From the NCBI GenBank assembly GCA_021852345.1, contig JAJZNL010000001.1:62001-126000 (forward strand): a stretch of DNA of 64,000 nt, in the 5' to 3' direction. Shown here piece by piece: positions 10,583 through 20,576 of this stretch. A program made the position numbers and the translations under genes. The notes beneath the pieces were generated by a model. It was not told the DNA's origin, ran no database searches, and worked only from the letters and a program-made list of their open reading frames with translations. The DNA comes from Actinomycetes bacterium (GTDB taxonomy: Bacteria; Actinomycetota; Acidimicrobiia; Acidimicrobiales; JABEUL01). Within the stretch, counting starts at the first letter, position 1, and the number at the start of each line of letters is the position of its first letter.

Positions 10583-12556
10583 ATGGTTGATTCTCAAAGT
10601 TCGAATCCCGCTATCGAAAACTATTTTTTAGAAAATCGAGTGTTTGAACCCTCCGAGGAGTTCAAATCTAGAGCATTGGTTAACAGTTCTGAAATTTATG
10701 AATCAGCCAATAAAGATTATCTTGAGTTTTGGGCGGATAAAGCTTCGGAGTTGACCTGGTTTAAACCATTTGACAAAGTTCTTGAATGGGACCCTCCTTT
10801 CTCCAAGTGGTTTTTGAACGGGACTTTAAATGCAAGTTATAACTGTTTGGACCGACATGTTGAAGCCGGTTTTAAAGATAAAGTAGCCTACTATTTTGAG
10901 GGAGAACCCGGAGACGATAGATCGATTACTTATGGTGAGCTTTTGGATGAAGTTGAAAAATTTGCGACTGTTTTAAAGAGCCTTGGAGTTAAAAAACACG
11001 ACATCGTGGCCATTTACATGCCTATGATATTAGAATTGCCTGTCGCTATGCTTGCATGTGCGAGAATAGGGGCTGCTCACTCGGTGGTATTTGGTGGATT
11101 TTCATCTTCTGCTTTAAGCGATAGGATTAACGACGCCGAATCAAAAGTTGTTATAACCGCTGACGGCGGATTTCGACGCGGTGCCGTAGTCCCCCTTAAA
11201 GATAATGTAGATGAAGCTCTCAAAACTTCGACTGACGTTCAGTCGGTAGTCGTGGTAAGACGCGTCGGTGAAAAACGTCCGGTAAACATGGTGGAAAATC
11301 GAGATCATTGGTATCACGAGCTAATGGAAAACGTAACCGAAAATACGAAAGCTGAAGAGGTAGATTCAGAGAATCTTCTTTATCTGTTATATACTTCTGG
11401 TACAACCGCAAAACCTAAAGGAATTATGCACACCACTGGAGGTTATTTAACTCAGGTGGCCTATACCCATAAAATTGTGTTTGATATTCACCCCGATGAA
11501 GATGTTTATTGGTGTGCCGCCGATATTGGGTGGGTAACTGGTCACAGTTACATAGTTTACGGTCCTTTAATGAATTGCACAACTTCAATAATTTATGAAG
11601 GTACCCCGGATTTTCCCGATAAAGATCGTTGGTGGTCAATAATAGAAAAATATAAAGTTTCGAAATTATATGCTGCACCGACTGCAATCAGAACATTTAT
11701 GAAATGGGGAACAGAACATGTACAAAAACATGATCTCTCTTCTTTGAGGCTTTTGGGATCGGTCGGAGAACCTATTAATCCCGAAGCATGGATGTGGTAT
11801 CGTGAAAATATTGGAGCTAACAGATGCCCTGTTGTGGATACTTGGTGGCAAACCGAGACCGGTGCGATAATGATAACTCCTCTGCCTGGAGTTACTGCCA
11901 CCAAACCAGGGTCGGCAACATTTCCGTTTCCCGGGATTACTGCAGAAGTGGTTGATGATCAAGGTAATGAAGTTGAATTAGGCGGCGGATATCTAACACT
12001 AAGCAGACCCTGGCCGTCAATGCTTCGCGGAATTTACAAAGACCCAGAAAGATATAAGCAGACCTATTGGTCAAAGTATGAAAACAAATACTTTGTCGGA
12101 GACGGGGCAAAAATTGACGAGGACGGTTATCTTTGGCTTTTGGGCAGGATCGACGACGTTATGAATGTCTCGGGTCATCGGGTATCCACGACAGAAGTAG
12201 AGTCGGCTCTGGTTGATCATCCAAGCGTTGCAGAAGCTGCGGTTGTCGGCGCCAACGACGCAACGACGGGTCAGGCTATTATGGCATTTGTGACGTTAAA
12301 GTCAGGCGAATTGGGCTCTCAAGAAAAAGGCGAGGAGTTGAGAAATCACGTCGCTGTAAAAATTGGTCCCATTGCTAAGCCTAAGACGATTATTTTCACC
12401 GACGACCTGCCAAAAACAAGAAGCGGTAAAATAATGCGAAGGTTATTGAGAGATGTTGCCGAAGGCAGAAATTTAGGGGATACTACTACTCTGACTGATC
12501 CTGCCGTAGTAGAAGAGATAAAGAAAAAAGCTGCCTCTAACTCGACTGAAGACTAA
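10583..12556 (+). CDS. acs: Acetyl-CoA synthetase (acetate-CoA ligase, AMP-forming)
   Basis: [86 protein letters not shown]. Confidence 0.94.
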   Translation: MVDSQSSNPAIENYFLENRVFEPSEEFKSRALVNSSEIYESANKDYLEFWADKASELTWFKPFDKVLEWDPPFSKWFLNGTLNASYNCLDRHVEAGFKDKVAYYFEGEPGDDRSITYGELLDEVEKFATVLKSLGVKKHDIVAIYMPMILELPVAMLACARIGAAHSVVFGGFSSSALSDRINDAESKVVITADGGFRRGAVVPLKDNVDEALKTSTDVQSVVVVRRVGEKRPVNMVENRDHWYHELMENVTENTKAEEVDSENLLYLLYTSGTTAKPKGIMHTTGGYLTQVAYTHKIVFDIHPDEDVYWCAADIGWVTGHSYIVYGPLMNCTTSIIYEGTPDFPDKDRWWSIIEKYKVSKLYAAPTAIRTFMKWGTEHVQKHDLSSLRLLGSVGEPINPEAWMWYRENIGANRCPVVDTWWQTETGAIMITPLPGVTATKPGSATFPFPGITAEVVDDQGNEVELGGGYLTLSRPWPSMLRGIYKDPERYKQTYWSKYENKYFVGDGAKIDEDGYLWLLGRIDDVMNVSGHRVSTTEVESALVDHPSVAEAAVVGANDATTGQAIMAFVTLKSGELGSQEKGEELRNHVAVKIGPIAKPKTIIFTDDLPKTRSGKIMRRLLRDVAEGRNLGDTTTLTDPAVVEEIKKKAASNSTED

Positions 12557-12588
12557 ATATTTTTATCAAAATATTTAGATAAACGTAT

Positions 12589-12987
12589 CTATTCTGTATC
12601 TATTTCGACAGAAAGTGAGTTAACACAGTATCTGAGTCCCGTTGGGTTGGGTCCATCTCTAAACAGATGCCCTAAGTGTCCGCCGCAGTTTGCGCATAGA
12701 ATTTCGGTTCTTACCATGAAATGAGATTTGTCAGTTTGAGTATGAATCGCATCTTTGTCTATTGCATCATAAAAGCTGGGCCAACCCGAACCAGATTCAA
12801 ATTTAGTTGATGAGTCAAATAGCTTACTGTGACAGTTGGCGCAGACAAATTTACCTTCGCCTTTGTAGTCTAAATATTTGCCGGAAAACGGAGGCTCGGT
12901 AGCTTTTTCAAACAGAACCTTTTTTTGCTCTTGAGTTAGATTCTCATTAACTATGTTTTGGTTCATATCTTTGCTTGAATTGCTCAC
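12589..12987 (-). CDS. msrB: Peptide-methionine (R)-S-oxide reductase
   Basis: GKYLDYKGEGKFVCANCHSKLFDSSTKFESGSGWPSF, CANCGGHLGHLFRDGPNPTGLRYCVNSLSV. Confidence 0.97.
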   Translation of the reverse strand: MSNSSKDMNQNIVNENLTQEQKKVLFEKATEPPFSGKYLDYKGEGKFVCANCHSKLFDSSTKFESGSGWPSFYDAIDKDAIHTQTDKSHFMVRTEILCANCGGHLGHLFRDGPNPTGLRYCVNSLSVEIDTE

Positions 12988-13142
12988 AGTCCTGCCTCCG
13001 TTTCGACTTAAATGTTATTTCCTGTTTGCTGAAATGTTATGCTCTCTGTAATAGACCGTAATAGTCAATGTTTGGATTTTAAGTTTGTTATTAATTCTAA
13101 ACTTAAAATTAAACGAAGCACATCAGCGAATTATTTAAAAAA

Positions 13143-13697
13143 TTACTCTTCGAGCTGAGCTTCTACGTCGATTTCAATCTTGACGGTTTTGCCGAGCATC
13201 AGTCCACCAGTTTCCAAAACGGTGTTCCAGCTGACGCCGAAGTCTTCACGGTTAATTTCAGTCACTGCTGAGAAACCAAGAACAGTTTTACCGTAGGGAT
13301 TCTTTTCGGTTCCCAAGTACTCAACGTCCAAAACCACTGGAAGCGTCTTATCTCTTATAGTCAAATCTCCGTGAAGTTTGCCCTCGTTATCTCCGCTTAA
13401 TTCTAATTTGTTTGATACAAACTTAATGTTTTTGTTTGTTTCAGCTTCAAAAAAGTCTCCAGACTTAAGATGGCCGTCACGTTGTTCGTTCCCCGTGTCT
13501 ACGCTTGCTGCATCTATATTTACATCGACCTTTGAATCTTCGATTGTGTCTGCGATGTCTAGGGTTCCGTCAAATTCATTAAAACGACCTCTTACCTTAG
13601 CGGCAACCATGTGTCTGATTACAAAACTAACCGAAGAGTGAACTTTGTCAATGGTGTACTTCCCTGGTATTATCTTAAACTTTGAACTTTCTGTCAT
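13143..13697 (-). CDS. YceI-family protein
   Basis: KYTIDKVHSSVSFVIRHMVAAKVRGRFNEFDGTL, EQRDGHLKSGDFFEAETNKNIKFVS, DFGVSWN. Confidence 0.95.
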   Translation of the reverse strand: MTESSKFKIIPGKYTIDKVHSSVSFVIRHMVAAKVRGRFNEFDGTLDIADTIEDSKVDVNIDAASVDTGNEQRDGHLKSGDFFEAETNKNIKFVSNKLELSGDNEGKLHGDLTIRDKTLPVVLDVEYLGTEKNPYGKTVLGFSAVTEINREDFGVSWNTVLETGGLMLGKTVKIEIDVEAQLEE

Positions 13698-13979
13698 TTA
13701 TACTCCTTTCAAGTGAATTGGGTTATTCTTGAGACAACAATTCAATTGCCTCATTCCAACAAACTAATCAATTAAACGCTTTGGTTAAGTGAACAGTATG
13801 GTCAATTAACCAATACGGTTAATTAAATCAAGTCAATTTGAATGATCTATTGTAATTGTTGATCATATAAATCAACAATTAAATTATTGATTTATTCCAA
13901 ATCGTTAGAAACTAGTTAATTTAAGTGAAATTTCAAAAAAATGATATATTGAGACAATATTTGAATTACGCTAATACAT

Positions 13980-14582
13980 GTGGCAGATAAGGATAAATTT
14001 GTAGAAGATTCGATGGAATACATGCCGCAGCTGTATTCGGCTGCTTTACGTATGACCAGAAATGTTCAAGATGCCGAAGATTTGGTTCAAGAGACTTATC
14101 TTAAAGCTTATCGAGCATACGAAAACTTTGAAACGGGTACAAATTTAAAAGCTTGGCTGTATAGAATTTTAACGAATACGTTTATAAATATATACCGTGC
14201 TAAGCAGAGGAAGCCCGAAGAATCCGGATTGGATGACACCGAAGAGCTGTATCTGTTTAGAAAGTGGGGGAACAGCCAAAATGAGATGGGACGCAGCGCT
14301 GAAGAAGTTGTTTTAAATTCTTTAACCGACGATGAAGTAAAAGAGGCTATTGAAGCTTTGCCCGAGCAGTTTCGAATTGCCGTTTTATTGGCAGATGTCG
14401 AGGGGTTTTCGTATCAAGAAATAGCTGAAATTTTAGGAGTACCATCGGGAACCGTTATGAGTAGAATCCATAGAGGAAGGAAACTTTTACAAAAATATCT
14501 TCATGAGTATGCCGTTAGGCGAGGTTTGGTTAAAGACGACACACTGACAGTCGGTGTCGCCTCAGAACAAGGAGGTAATTGA
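13980..14582 (+). CDS. ECF-type RNA polymerase sigma factor, SigR/SigH (redox stress) group
   Basis: GTG start; [94 protein letters not shown]; followed by a zinc-binding anti-sigma gene. Confidence 0.93.
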   Translation: MADKDKFVEDSMEYMPQLYSAALRMTRNVQDAEDLVQETYLKAYRAYENFETGTNLKAWLYRILTNTFINIYRAKQRKPEESGLDDTEELYLFRKWGNSQNEMGRSAEEVVLNSLTDDEVKEAIEALPEQFRIAVLLADVEGFSYQEIAEILGVPSGTVMSRIHRGRKLLQKYLHEYAVRRGLVKDDTLTVGVASEQGGN

Positions 14583-14583
14583 G

Positions 14584-14835
14584 TTGCAAGACAATAAACC
14601 TCATAGAAATGAATGCGAAGAAGCTATCCATAAGATTTATCACTTTATGGATGGGTTGCTGGACGAAGAAAAAAGAAGTAAAATTGCAAAACACTTGGAT
14701 GATTGTAGACCCTGCGGAAAGGCATTTGACTTTGAACAGGAAATTAGAAAAGTAATTGCCGATAAGTGTAAAGACAAAGTCCCAGATACTTTGCGTGAAA
14801 AAATTGCCGACGCAATAAAACACGATCACAAGTAA
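14584..14835 (+). CDS. Zinc-binding (ZAS, RsrA-like, mycothiol-system) anti-sigma factor
   Basis: HLDDCRPC gives the H-x3-C-x2-C ZAS motif; GGAGGT at 14571-14576 places the likely start at TTG 14584 rather than the track's GTG at 14554. Confidence 0.88.
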   Translation: MQDNKPHRNECEEAIHKIYHFMDGLLDEEKRSKIAKHLDDCRPCGKAFDFEQEIRKVIADKCKDKVPDTLREKIADAIKHDHK

Positions 14836-14980
14836 ATTAGAGTTTCAACGGCTAAACTGGGTTAAGTCAAAATCGAGATAGTTTGTATGCCGTCATTGCA
14901 TGATTGATATATTCGTTAATGTTGCGACAGTAATTTTTATCTTACATAAGTAATGAAGTTAAATAGATAGTAATCCCAAT

Positions 14981-16087
14981 ATGGAAGCCATAATCTCAGA
15001 AACAGATTCAATTAAAACTGATCAATCGGATAATGAAGATCCTTTAATTGACTGGAATTTGGCAGCTCGAACTGCTGTAAGATTTTCCAGATCGGGCGAT
15101 ATTCTGTTAGATTCGCAAATTAACTCACTTATTGAAGATTTCAAAGAGGTCACTCCAATTGCAGAGAGGCTGGTTGAAAATGAGACGGGCTTAGTGTCTC
15201 TAATGGGTAAAGCTAGAGGGACGGTCGCCACACGTGAAATTTGGATTAATGCCAATATAGCGTCATTTAAACGACTCTATTCGATGGTAATGCAAAATTT
15301 AAGCGCTGATATCCCCGAAAGCGCTTCGCTCAAGATATCGCGTTCAGTTACGGGATTCCAGGTTGGCATGGTATTGGGTTGGATGTCAAAAAGGGTTTTG
15401 GGGCAATATGACCTACTATTGTCTGAAAATGATCATCCCGAAGAGCAGGATATGGTTTATTTCTTGGGTTCAAATATTTTGAGACTCGAAAATCAGTTTG
15501 CCTTTCCTCCCCGTCAGTTTAGGTTATGGCTTGCAATTCACGAACTTACTCACAGGGCCCAGTTCACTGGAGTGGCTTGGATGCGTGACTATTTTAAGTC
15601 GTTAATTACACAGGGGCTTAGCGGAATCGCACCTGACCTTAAGGCTTTTCAAGAGATACTGCAAAGACTTATTAACGATATTCGTTCTAAGGTTAATCCG
15701 CTTGAAAACTCTGGAATAATAGGAATTTTCGCTTCAAAAGAACAGTTGGAGGTACTCGCGAAGGTTCAGGGTTTGATGAGTCTTTTAGAGGGTCACGGCG
15801 ATGTCATTATGAATTCAGCAGCCAATGATCTTATTCCTGAAGCCGAAAGGTTTGATCGCATATTACACGCCAGAAGATCAAACATGAAAGGCGCCACTAA
15901 ACTGATTCAGCAGTTGTTGGGTTTTGATGCCAAGCTTAGGCAGTATGCTCAGGGTGAAAAATTTATTCAGGCCGTAATTTCACAGACTTCACTTGAGCAG
16001 TTTAATAAAGTTTGGCTTTCTTCCGAGAATATTCCTACCTTTGACGAAATTAAAAATCCTGAATTGTGGATGCAGAGAGTCAACTGA
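14981..16087 (+). CDS. Zinc-dependent metalloprotease (DUF2342 / F420-biosynthesis-associated family)
   Basis: FRLWLAIHELTHRAQFTGVAWMRDYF, LLEGHGDVIMN; adjacency to tilS-hpt is typical in Actinobacteria. Confidence 0.9.
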   Translation: MEAIISETDSIKTDQSDNEDPLIDWNLAARTAVRFSRSGDILLDSQINSLIEDFKEVTPIAERLVENETGLVSLMGKARGTVATREIWINANIASFKRLYSMVMQNLSADIPESASLKISRSVTGFQVGMVLGWMSKRVLGQYDLLLSENDHPEEQDMVYFLGSNILRLENQFAFPPRQFRLWLAIHELTHRAQFTGVAWMRDYFKSLITQGLSGIAPDLKAFQEILQRLINDIRSKVNPLENSGIIGIFASKEQLEVLAKVQGLMSLLEGHGDVIMNSAANDLIPEAERFDRILHARRSNMKGATKLIQQLLGFDAKLRQYAQGEKFIQAVISQTSLEQFNKVWLSSENIPTFDEIKNPELWMQRVN

Positions 16088-16151
16088 TTTAGTGCCGAAC
16101 CGATGGTTGGTTGCCGATGATTTCAATTGTTATAAACTGAAATTCTAAAAT

Positions 16152-17012
16152 ATGGTTAATTTGGAACCCTATTTAAAAAAATGTCTGTTTCCCCAATTGG
16201 AATCTAAGTTCGAATGTGGTGTATCTGGCGGTGCAGACTCAGTCGCTTTAATGATTTTGGCAAAATATCACGGCTGTAAAGTTACGGCACATCATGTGAA
16301 CCACAATATAAGAATTGAAAATGAGACCGATTTTGTGGCAGAATTGGCTAAAAGATTTGAAATTGATTTTGTAGGTCATCAAGTATTCGTCGAACCCGGA
16401 AGTAATTTAGAAGCCAGAGCCCGAAAAAAGCGGTTTGAAGTCATGCCGGGCGGTGTTGCTACTGCACATACGATGGACGACCAAGTCGAAACTTTTTTTA
16501 TTAACCTTTTTAGGGGTTCAAGTCTTTCTGGATTAAGCGGAATGAGACCGTCATTTAGCCATCCTATATTGAATTTGAGACGATATGAGACTGAACAAAT
16601 TGTCAAAGACTTTGAGATAGATCCGTTTAAGGATCCTTCAAATAAGGACATGAGATTTGTACGAAACAAGATCCGGTATGTTGTGATTCCCTTGTTGAAC
16701 GATATTGCTGGAAGAGATATAGTACCAGTAATTTACAGACAGATGGATTTAATGCGCGAGGATAATGATTTTTTACAAGATTGTGCGGACTCGGTGAACG
16801 TTTTAGATGTTAAGGAATTAAAGAGTACCCCTAAACCCATAGCTTCTAGGGCCCTAAGGAAGCTTCTTACGGATAATAATGGTTATATGCCCGTAAGTCG
16901 TGATATTTTGAAAGTGTTAGACGTTGTTAATTTAAAGCATGAGGCTACTCAGATTAAAAACGGCGTTATGATAAAAAGATCTAAAGGCAAACTTAAGGTG
17001 GAAAAACAGTGA
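16152..17012 (+). CDS. tilS: tRNA(Ile)-lysidine synthetase
   Basis: CGVSGGADSVALMILA P-loop; ATAHTMDDQVETFFINLFRGSSLSGLSGM. Confidence 0.94.
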   Translation: MVNLEPYLKKCLFPQLESKFECGVSGGADSVALMILAKYHGCKVTAHHVNHNIRIENETDFVAELAKRFEIDFVGHQVFVEPGSNLEARARKKRFEVMPGGVATAHTMDDQVETFFINLFRGSSLSGLSGMRPSFSHPILNLRRYETEQIVKDFEIDPFKDPSNKDMRFVRNKIRYVVIPLLNDIAGRDIVPVIYRQMDLMREDNDFLQDCADSVNVLDVKELKSTPKPIASRALRKLLTDNNGYMPVSRDILKVLDVVNLKHEATQIKNGVMIKRSKGKLKVEKQ

Positions 17013-17578
17013 ATTTAGATAACAATGGTGATAGTGACATACCTTCTTTTGCCCAAAATAGGTTGGGAAGTCTTGTAATTGATGAAAACCTACTTACAAA
17101 GAAAATCAGTCAACTCGGTCGGGAAATTACCCAAGATTATTTGGGAAGAAAGATCTTGCTAGTTGGAGTTCTAAAGGGTGCTGCTTATTTCATGAGTGAT
17201 ATAAGCAGACAAATTTCTCTGCCTTTGCAAATGGACTACATGGCGGTAGCTTCCTACGGTACCGCAACAAAAAGCTCTGGGGTTGTACGAATTGTAAAAG
17301 ATCTCGATCTGGATCTATCCGATAAACATGTCTTAATAATAGAAGATATTGTGGATTCGGGATTGACACTGTCTTATCTGCAGAAATATCTTTATGCAAA
17401 GCACCCGCTGAGTGTGGAAACCTGTTGTTTGTTGGTAAAAACAGGCAATCAAAAAGTCGATCTTGATATAAAATATATTGGTTTTGAGATAACCAACGAA
17501 TTTGTCGTCGGTTATGGCTTAGATTACAATGAGATCTATAGAAACTTGAAGTCGATCTACAAACTCAATCTTGATTAG
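17009..17578 (+). CDS. hpt: Hypoxanthine phosphoribosyltransferase
   Basis: VLKGAAYFMSDISRQISLPLQMDYMAVASYG; VLIIEDIVDSGLTLSYL PRPP motif. Confidence 0.96.
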   Translation: MNLDNNGDSDIPSFAQNRLGSLVIDENLLTKKISQLGREITQDYLGRKILLVGVLKGAAYFMSDISRQISLPLQMDYMAVASYGTATKSSGVVRIVKDLDLDLSDKHVLIIEDIVDSGLTLSYLQKYLYAKHPLSVETCCLLVKTGNQKVDLDIKYIGFEITNEFVVGYGLDYNEIYRNLKSIYKLNLD

Positions 17579-17619
17579 GCTCCTTAAGGTAACTTTTTAA
17601 TATAAGAACTAATTGATTA

Positions 17620-18198
17620 ATGTCAACGTTAGACGAAAATAACTTAAAAAAAATTGAAGCAGCCGTCAAAGAGATACTTTCGGCCCTAGGCGAAAATCCA
17701 GATCGTGACGGTCTAATCGATACTCCCTTAAGGGTAGCAAAAATGTATGCCGAGCTTTTAGATGGAATAAACGACAATCCGCAAAGGCATCTGGACGTAA
17801 CGTTTGAAGCCGATCACGATGAGATGGTTATGGTTAAAAATATTTCGTTTTCTTCACTCTGTGAACACCATTTGGTACCCTTTATCGGACATGCTCACGT
17901 TGCCTATATTCCAAATGATCTAGGGAAAATTACGGGTCTTTCCAAGCTTGCAAGACTGGTAGACGGCTATTCTAAGAGACTCCAGGTGCAAGAACGTCTT
18001 ACAAGTCAAATAGCGGATGCCATCGATTCGGCTTTAGCCCCTAAAGGAGTGCTTGTAGTAATTGAAGCCGAGCATATGTGTATGTCCATTCGGGGAGTTA
18101 AAAAGCCCGAGTCTATAACGGTAACATCTGCGGTTCGAGGAATATTTAGGACGGATGTGTCTACGCGTTTTGAAGCCATGAATCTGATAAAAGGCTAA
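17620..18198 (+). CDS. folE: GTP cyclohydrolase I
   Basis: [81 protein letters not shown]. Confidence 0.98.
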   Translation: MSTLDENNLKKIEAAVKEILSALGENPDRDGLIDTPLRVAKMYAELLDGINDNPQRHLDVTFEADHDEMVMVKNISFSSLCEHHLVPFIGHAHVAYIPNDLGKITGLSKLARLVDGYSKRLQVQERLTSQIADAIDSALAPKGVLVVIEAEHMCMSIRGVKKPESITVTSAVRGIFRTDVSTRFEAMNLIKG

Positions 18199-18212
18199 TA
18201 CCAAAGTTATCT

Positions 18213-19031
18213 ATGGCCAGTGAAATGCCCTTTGAAATTATGGGAATTCTTAATGTAACTCCCGATTCGTTTTCAGATGGAGGACTGTATTTAGATACAA
18301 ATGCGGCAATTGATCATGCCTTAAAGATGGCTCACGACGGTGCGGATGTAATAGACGTAGGAGGAGAATCATCGAGACCATATGCGGTACCCGTACCTTT
18401 GGATGTGGAACTTGACAGGGTCATACCGGTTATAAAACGACTTAAAAAAGAGGGAGTTATTAGAATATCAATAGATACGGTTAAACCTCAAGTTGCTCAA
18501 AGAGCCGTTGATTGTGGAGCTACCTTAATTAATGATATTTCCGCCAAGCTATGTGAGGTAGCCGCTAAAAACAAAGTTGGATGGGTTGCAATGCATATGT
18601 TGGGCGATCCAACGGTAATGCAAACCGACCCCAAATATGACGATGTCGTCGCTGAAGTCAAGGATTTTCTAATTTCTGCCGCAGATAAAGCAACTAAACT
18701 GGGAGTGGAAGAAATTTGGATAGATCCAGGGTTTGGCTTTGGCAAAAGGGTCAAAGATAACGTGAAGTTATTAAATGCAATATCCGAATTTCAACAGAGT
18801 GGCCTCTGGGTTTTGGTCGGTCTTTCGCGAAAATCTTTTTTAGGTAGAATTGGTAAGTTGGAAAGCTCCTTATTAGACGACAATTTAATTTCTGTGGACA
18901 AGCGTAAATCTGCATCGGTTGCCGCTGCAATGTATTCGGTATTGCAGGGTGCCAAAATGGTACGTGTACATGATGTATTGGAAACATATCAAGCTTTTAG
19001 ACTGCTTTACGAGTTGAGCCGGGTGAATTAG
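18213..19031 (+). CDS. folP: Dihydropteroate synthase
   Basis: MGILNVTPDSFSDGG, ADVIDVGGESSRP, IDPGFGFGK, VGLSRKSFLGRI. Confidence 0.97.
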   Translation: MASEMPFEIMGILNVTPDSFSDGGLYLDTNAAIDHALKMAHDGADVIDVGGESSRPYAVPVPLDVELDRVIPVIKRLKKEGVIRISIDTVKPQVAQRAVDCGATLINDISAKLCEVAAKNKVGWVAMHMLGDPTVMQTDPKYDDVVAEVKDFLISAADKATKLGVEEIWIDPGFGFGKRVKDNVKLLNAISEFQQSGLWVLVGLSRKSFLGRIGKLESSLLDDNLISVDKRKSASVAAAMYSVLQGAKMVRVHDVLETYQAFRLLYELSRVN

Positions 19032-19580
19032 ATGATGATGCGAGGCAGGTGGGCTGCTGGAATAAAACCCAAAGATTTTAGGTGGATAATTGCAGATCAT
19101 CTCGCCGTCTGTGAAAGACCTGGAGGTTACGGTTCAAGTCATAGAAAGATCCGTAGACAAGAAGAGATCCTTTGGTTGAAAGCTAACGGTTTTACAAGGA
19201 TAGTCTCCATAATGCCGACTGAACACAACCTTCATGCCTATGAAGAGTTTCACGTTCCCTATGAGCACCTTCCCATACCTAAAAACGCTGATCTTAAGCT
19301 TTACCTTCCTGCTTTGTACAGATCGTTTCGCGACGCAGTAGAGAACGGCGAAAGAATTATGGTTCATTGTGAAGAGGTTACGGATTATCTTATAAGTATC
19401 GTCGGTGGATTTTTATTGTGGGCAAAGCTTTTGGAAAATGGTCCTCAGACAGTCACTCTACTTGAAAAGTTGTCCGAACAGACCTTTGGGAATGTTGGTA
19501 GGACTGTAATTACCAATGTTTTGGCGATTGAGCCGATTGACAGACCATTTCATATCAGAAGAACGTCATTGTTTAAGTGA
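19032..19580 (+). CDS. Dual-specificity-phosphatase-like protein with degenerate active site (probable pseudophosphatase)
   Basis: Phosphatase-like fold cues (FTRIVSIMPTEHN...VPYEHLPIPKNADLKLYLPALYRSFRDAVENGERIMVHCEEVTDYLISIVGGFLLW); P-loop HCEEVTDY has Cys but no C-x5-R Arg. Confidence 0.6.
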   Translation: MMMRGRWAAGIKPKDFRWIIADHLAVCERPGGYGSSHRKIRRQEEILWLKANGFTRIVSIMPTEHNLHAYEEFHVPYEHLPIPKNADLKLYLPALYRSFRDAVENGERIMVHCEEVTDYLISIVGGFLLWAKLLENGPQTVTLLEKLSEQTFGNVGRTVITNVLAIEPIDRPFHIRRTSLFK

Positions 19581-19642
19581 CATAGCGTTTTGGTGACATA
19601 GCGTTTTGGTGATATAGCGTATCGAAGTGATAGAGTGTATTG
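19577..19642. repeat. Four imperfect ~16-18 bp tandem repeats between the phosphatase-like gene and folBK
   Basis: GTGACATAGCGTTTTG | GTGACATAGCGTTTTG | GTGATATAGCGTATCGAA | GTGATAGAGTGTATTG. Confidence 0.9.
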
Positions 19643-20539
19643 AAAACTGACAGAATCGAAATCAGTGGGGTCAGATGTGTTGGCATCCACGGCGTTTTGG
19701 AATCTGAAAAGTTAAAACCGCAGGAGTTTGCCGTTGACGTGAGCTTAATCGGAGATTTAAGTCGGGCGGCTTTAAGCGATGATTTAAACGACACTTTAGA
19801 CTACTCTGTAGCAGCAGACTTAATTAAATCGGTGATAGGCGGCAAACACTGTGATCTACTGGAAACACTCGCGGGCAATATTGCAAATAACCTTAAGACG
19901 CTTGTATTAAGTAAATCGGTTTTAATCAACGAGATTGTGGTGAAGGTGACAAAACTAAACCCGCCGATCAGTCAGGCAGCTTCTGTGAGTTGTGAGGTTT
20001 GTCAGAGTGTTAAAAGAGATGTTTACCTATCTTTGGGGTCCAACCTGTTTGACAGACTCGGCTATTTAAGAAACGCTTGCAGAATGCTACCAGATGTGGT
20101 AGATATTTCGAGTATCTACAGTACGGTACCTCAGGGTGAAAATACGGACTTACAAGGCCCCTACTTAAATTGTGCCCTAAAACTGGTCACCTCCATACTT
20201 CCTTATGACCTGTTAAAGATATGTCAGGAAATTGAATTTAAGTCAAACAGGCAAAGGCTTTATAAGAATTCGGCCAGAACTTTAGACATTGATATTTTGA
20301 TCTACGGTTTAGTAACTTCAGATGACCCTGTATTGACGCTGCCGCATCCGCGAATTAAAGACAGGCCTTTTGTACTCGAACCGTTATCTGAAGTCGCTGG
20401 CGAAGCGGTTATGGCTAAATTAGGTCTGCCTAGCTCGTCTGATTTGGGAGCGTCTGATGAAAAAAAGCAAGCCCAAAGTGACGGATTGAGCCAAAAAAAA
20501 CGTAATGGCGTAAAAAAATTAGGTAAACTTATATTGTAA
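19640..20539 (+). CDS. Bifunctional dihydroneopterin aldolase / HPPK fusion (FolB-FolK)
   Basis: N-terminal FolB (ISGVRCVGIHGVLESEKLKPQEFAVDVSL...LDYSVAADLI); C-terminal FolK (VYLSLGSNLFDRLGYLRNA, RTLDIDILIYG, LPHPRIKDRPFVLEPLSEVA). Confidence 0.92.
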   Translation: MKTDRIEISGVRCVGIHGVLESEKLKPQEFAVDVSLIGDLSRAALSDDLNDTLDYSVAADLIKSVIGGKHCDLLETLAGNIANNLKTLVLSKSVLINEIVVKVTKLNPPISQAASVSCEVCQSVKRDVYLSLGSNLFDRLGYLRNACRMLPDVVDISSIYSTVPQGENTDLQGPYLNCALKLVTSILPYDLLKICQEIEFKSNRQRLYKNSARTLDIDILIYGLVTSDDPVLTLPHPRIKDRPFVLEPLSEVAGEAVMAKLGLPSSSDLGASDEKKQAQSDGLSQKKRNGVKKLGKLIL

Positions 20540-20576
20540 GTAAACGAACGGCACCCGCTTTGGGGCTGGAACGTAG

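Noticed and set aside
11424-11962. Several 87-103 aa antisense ORFs within acs
   Set aside because: Fully overlap a strongly supported acs CDS; shadow ORFs.
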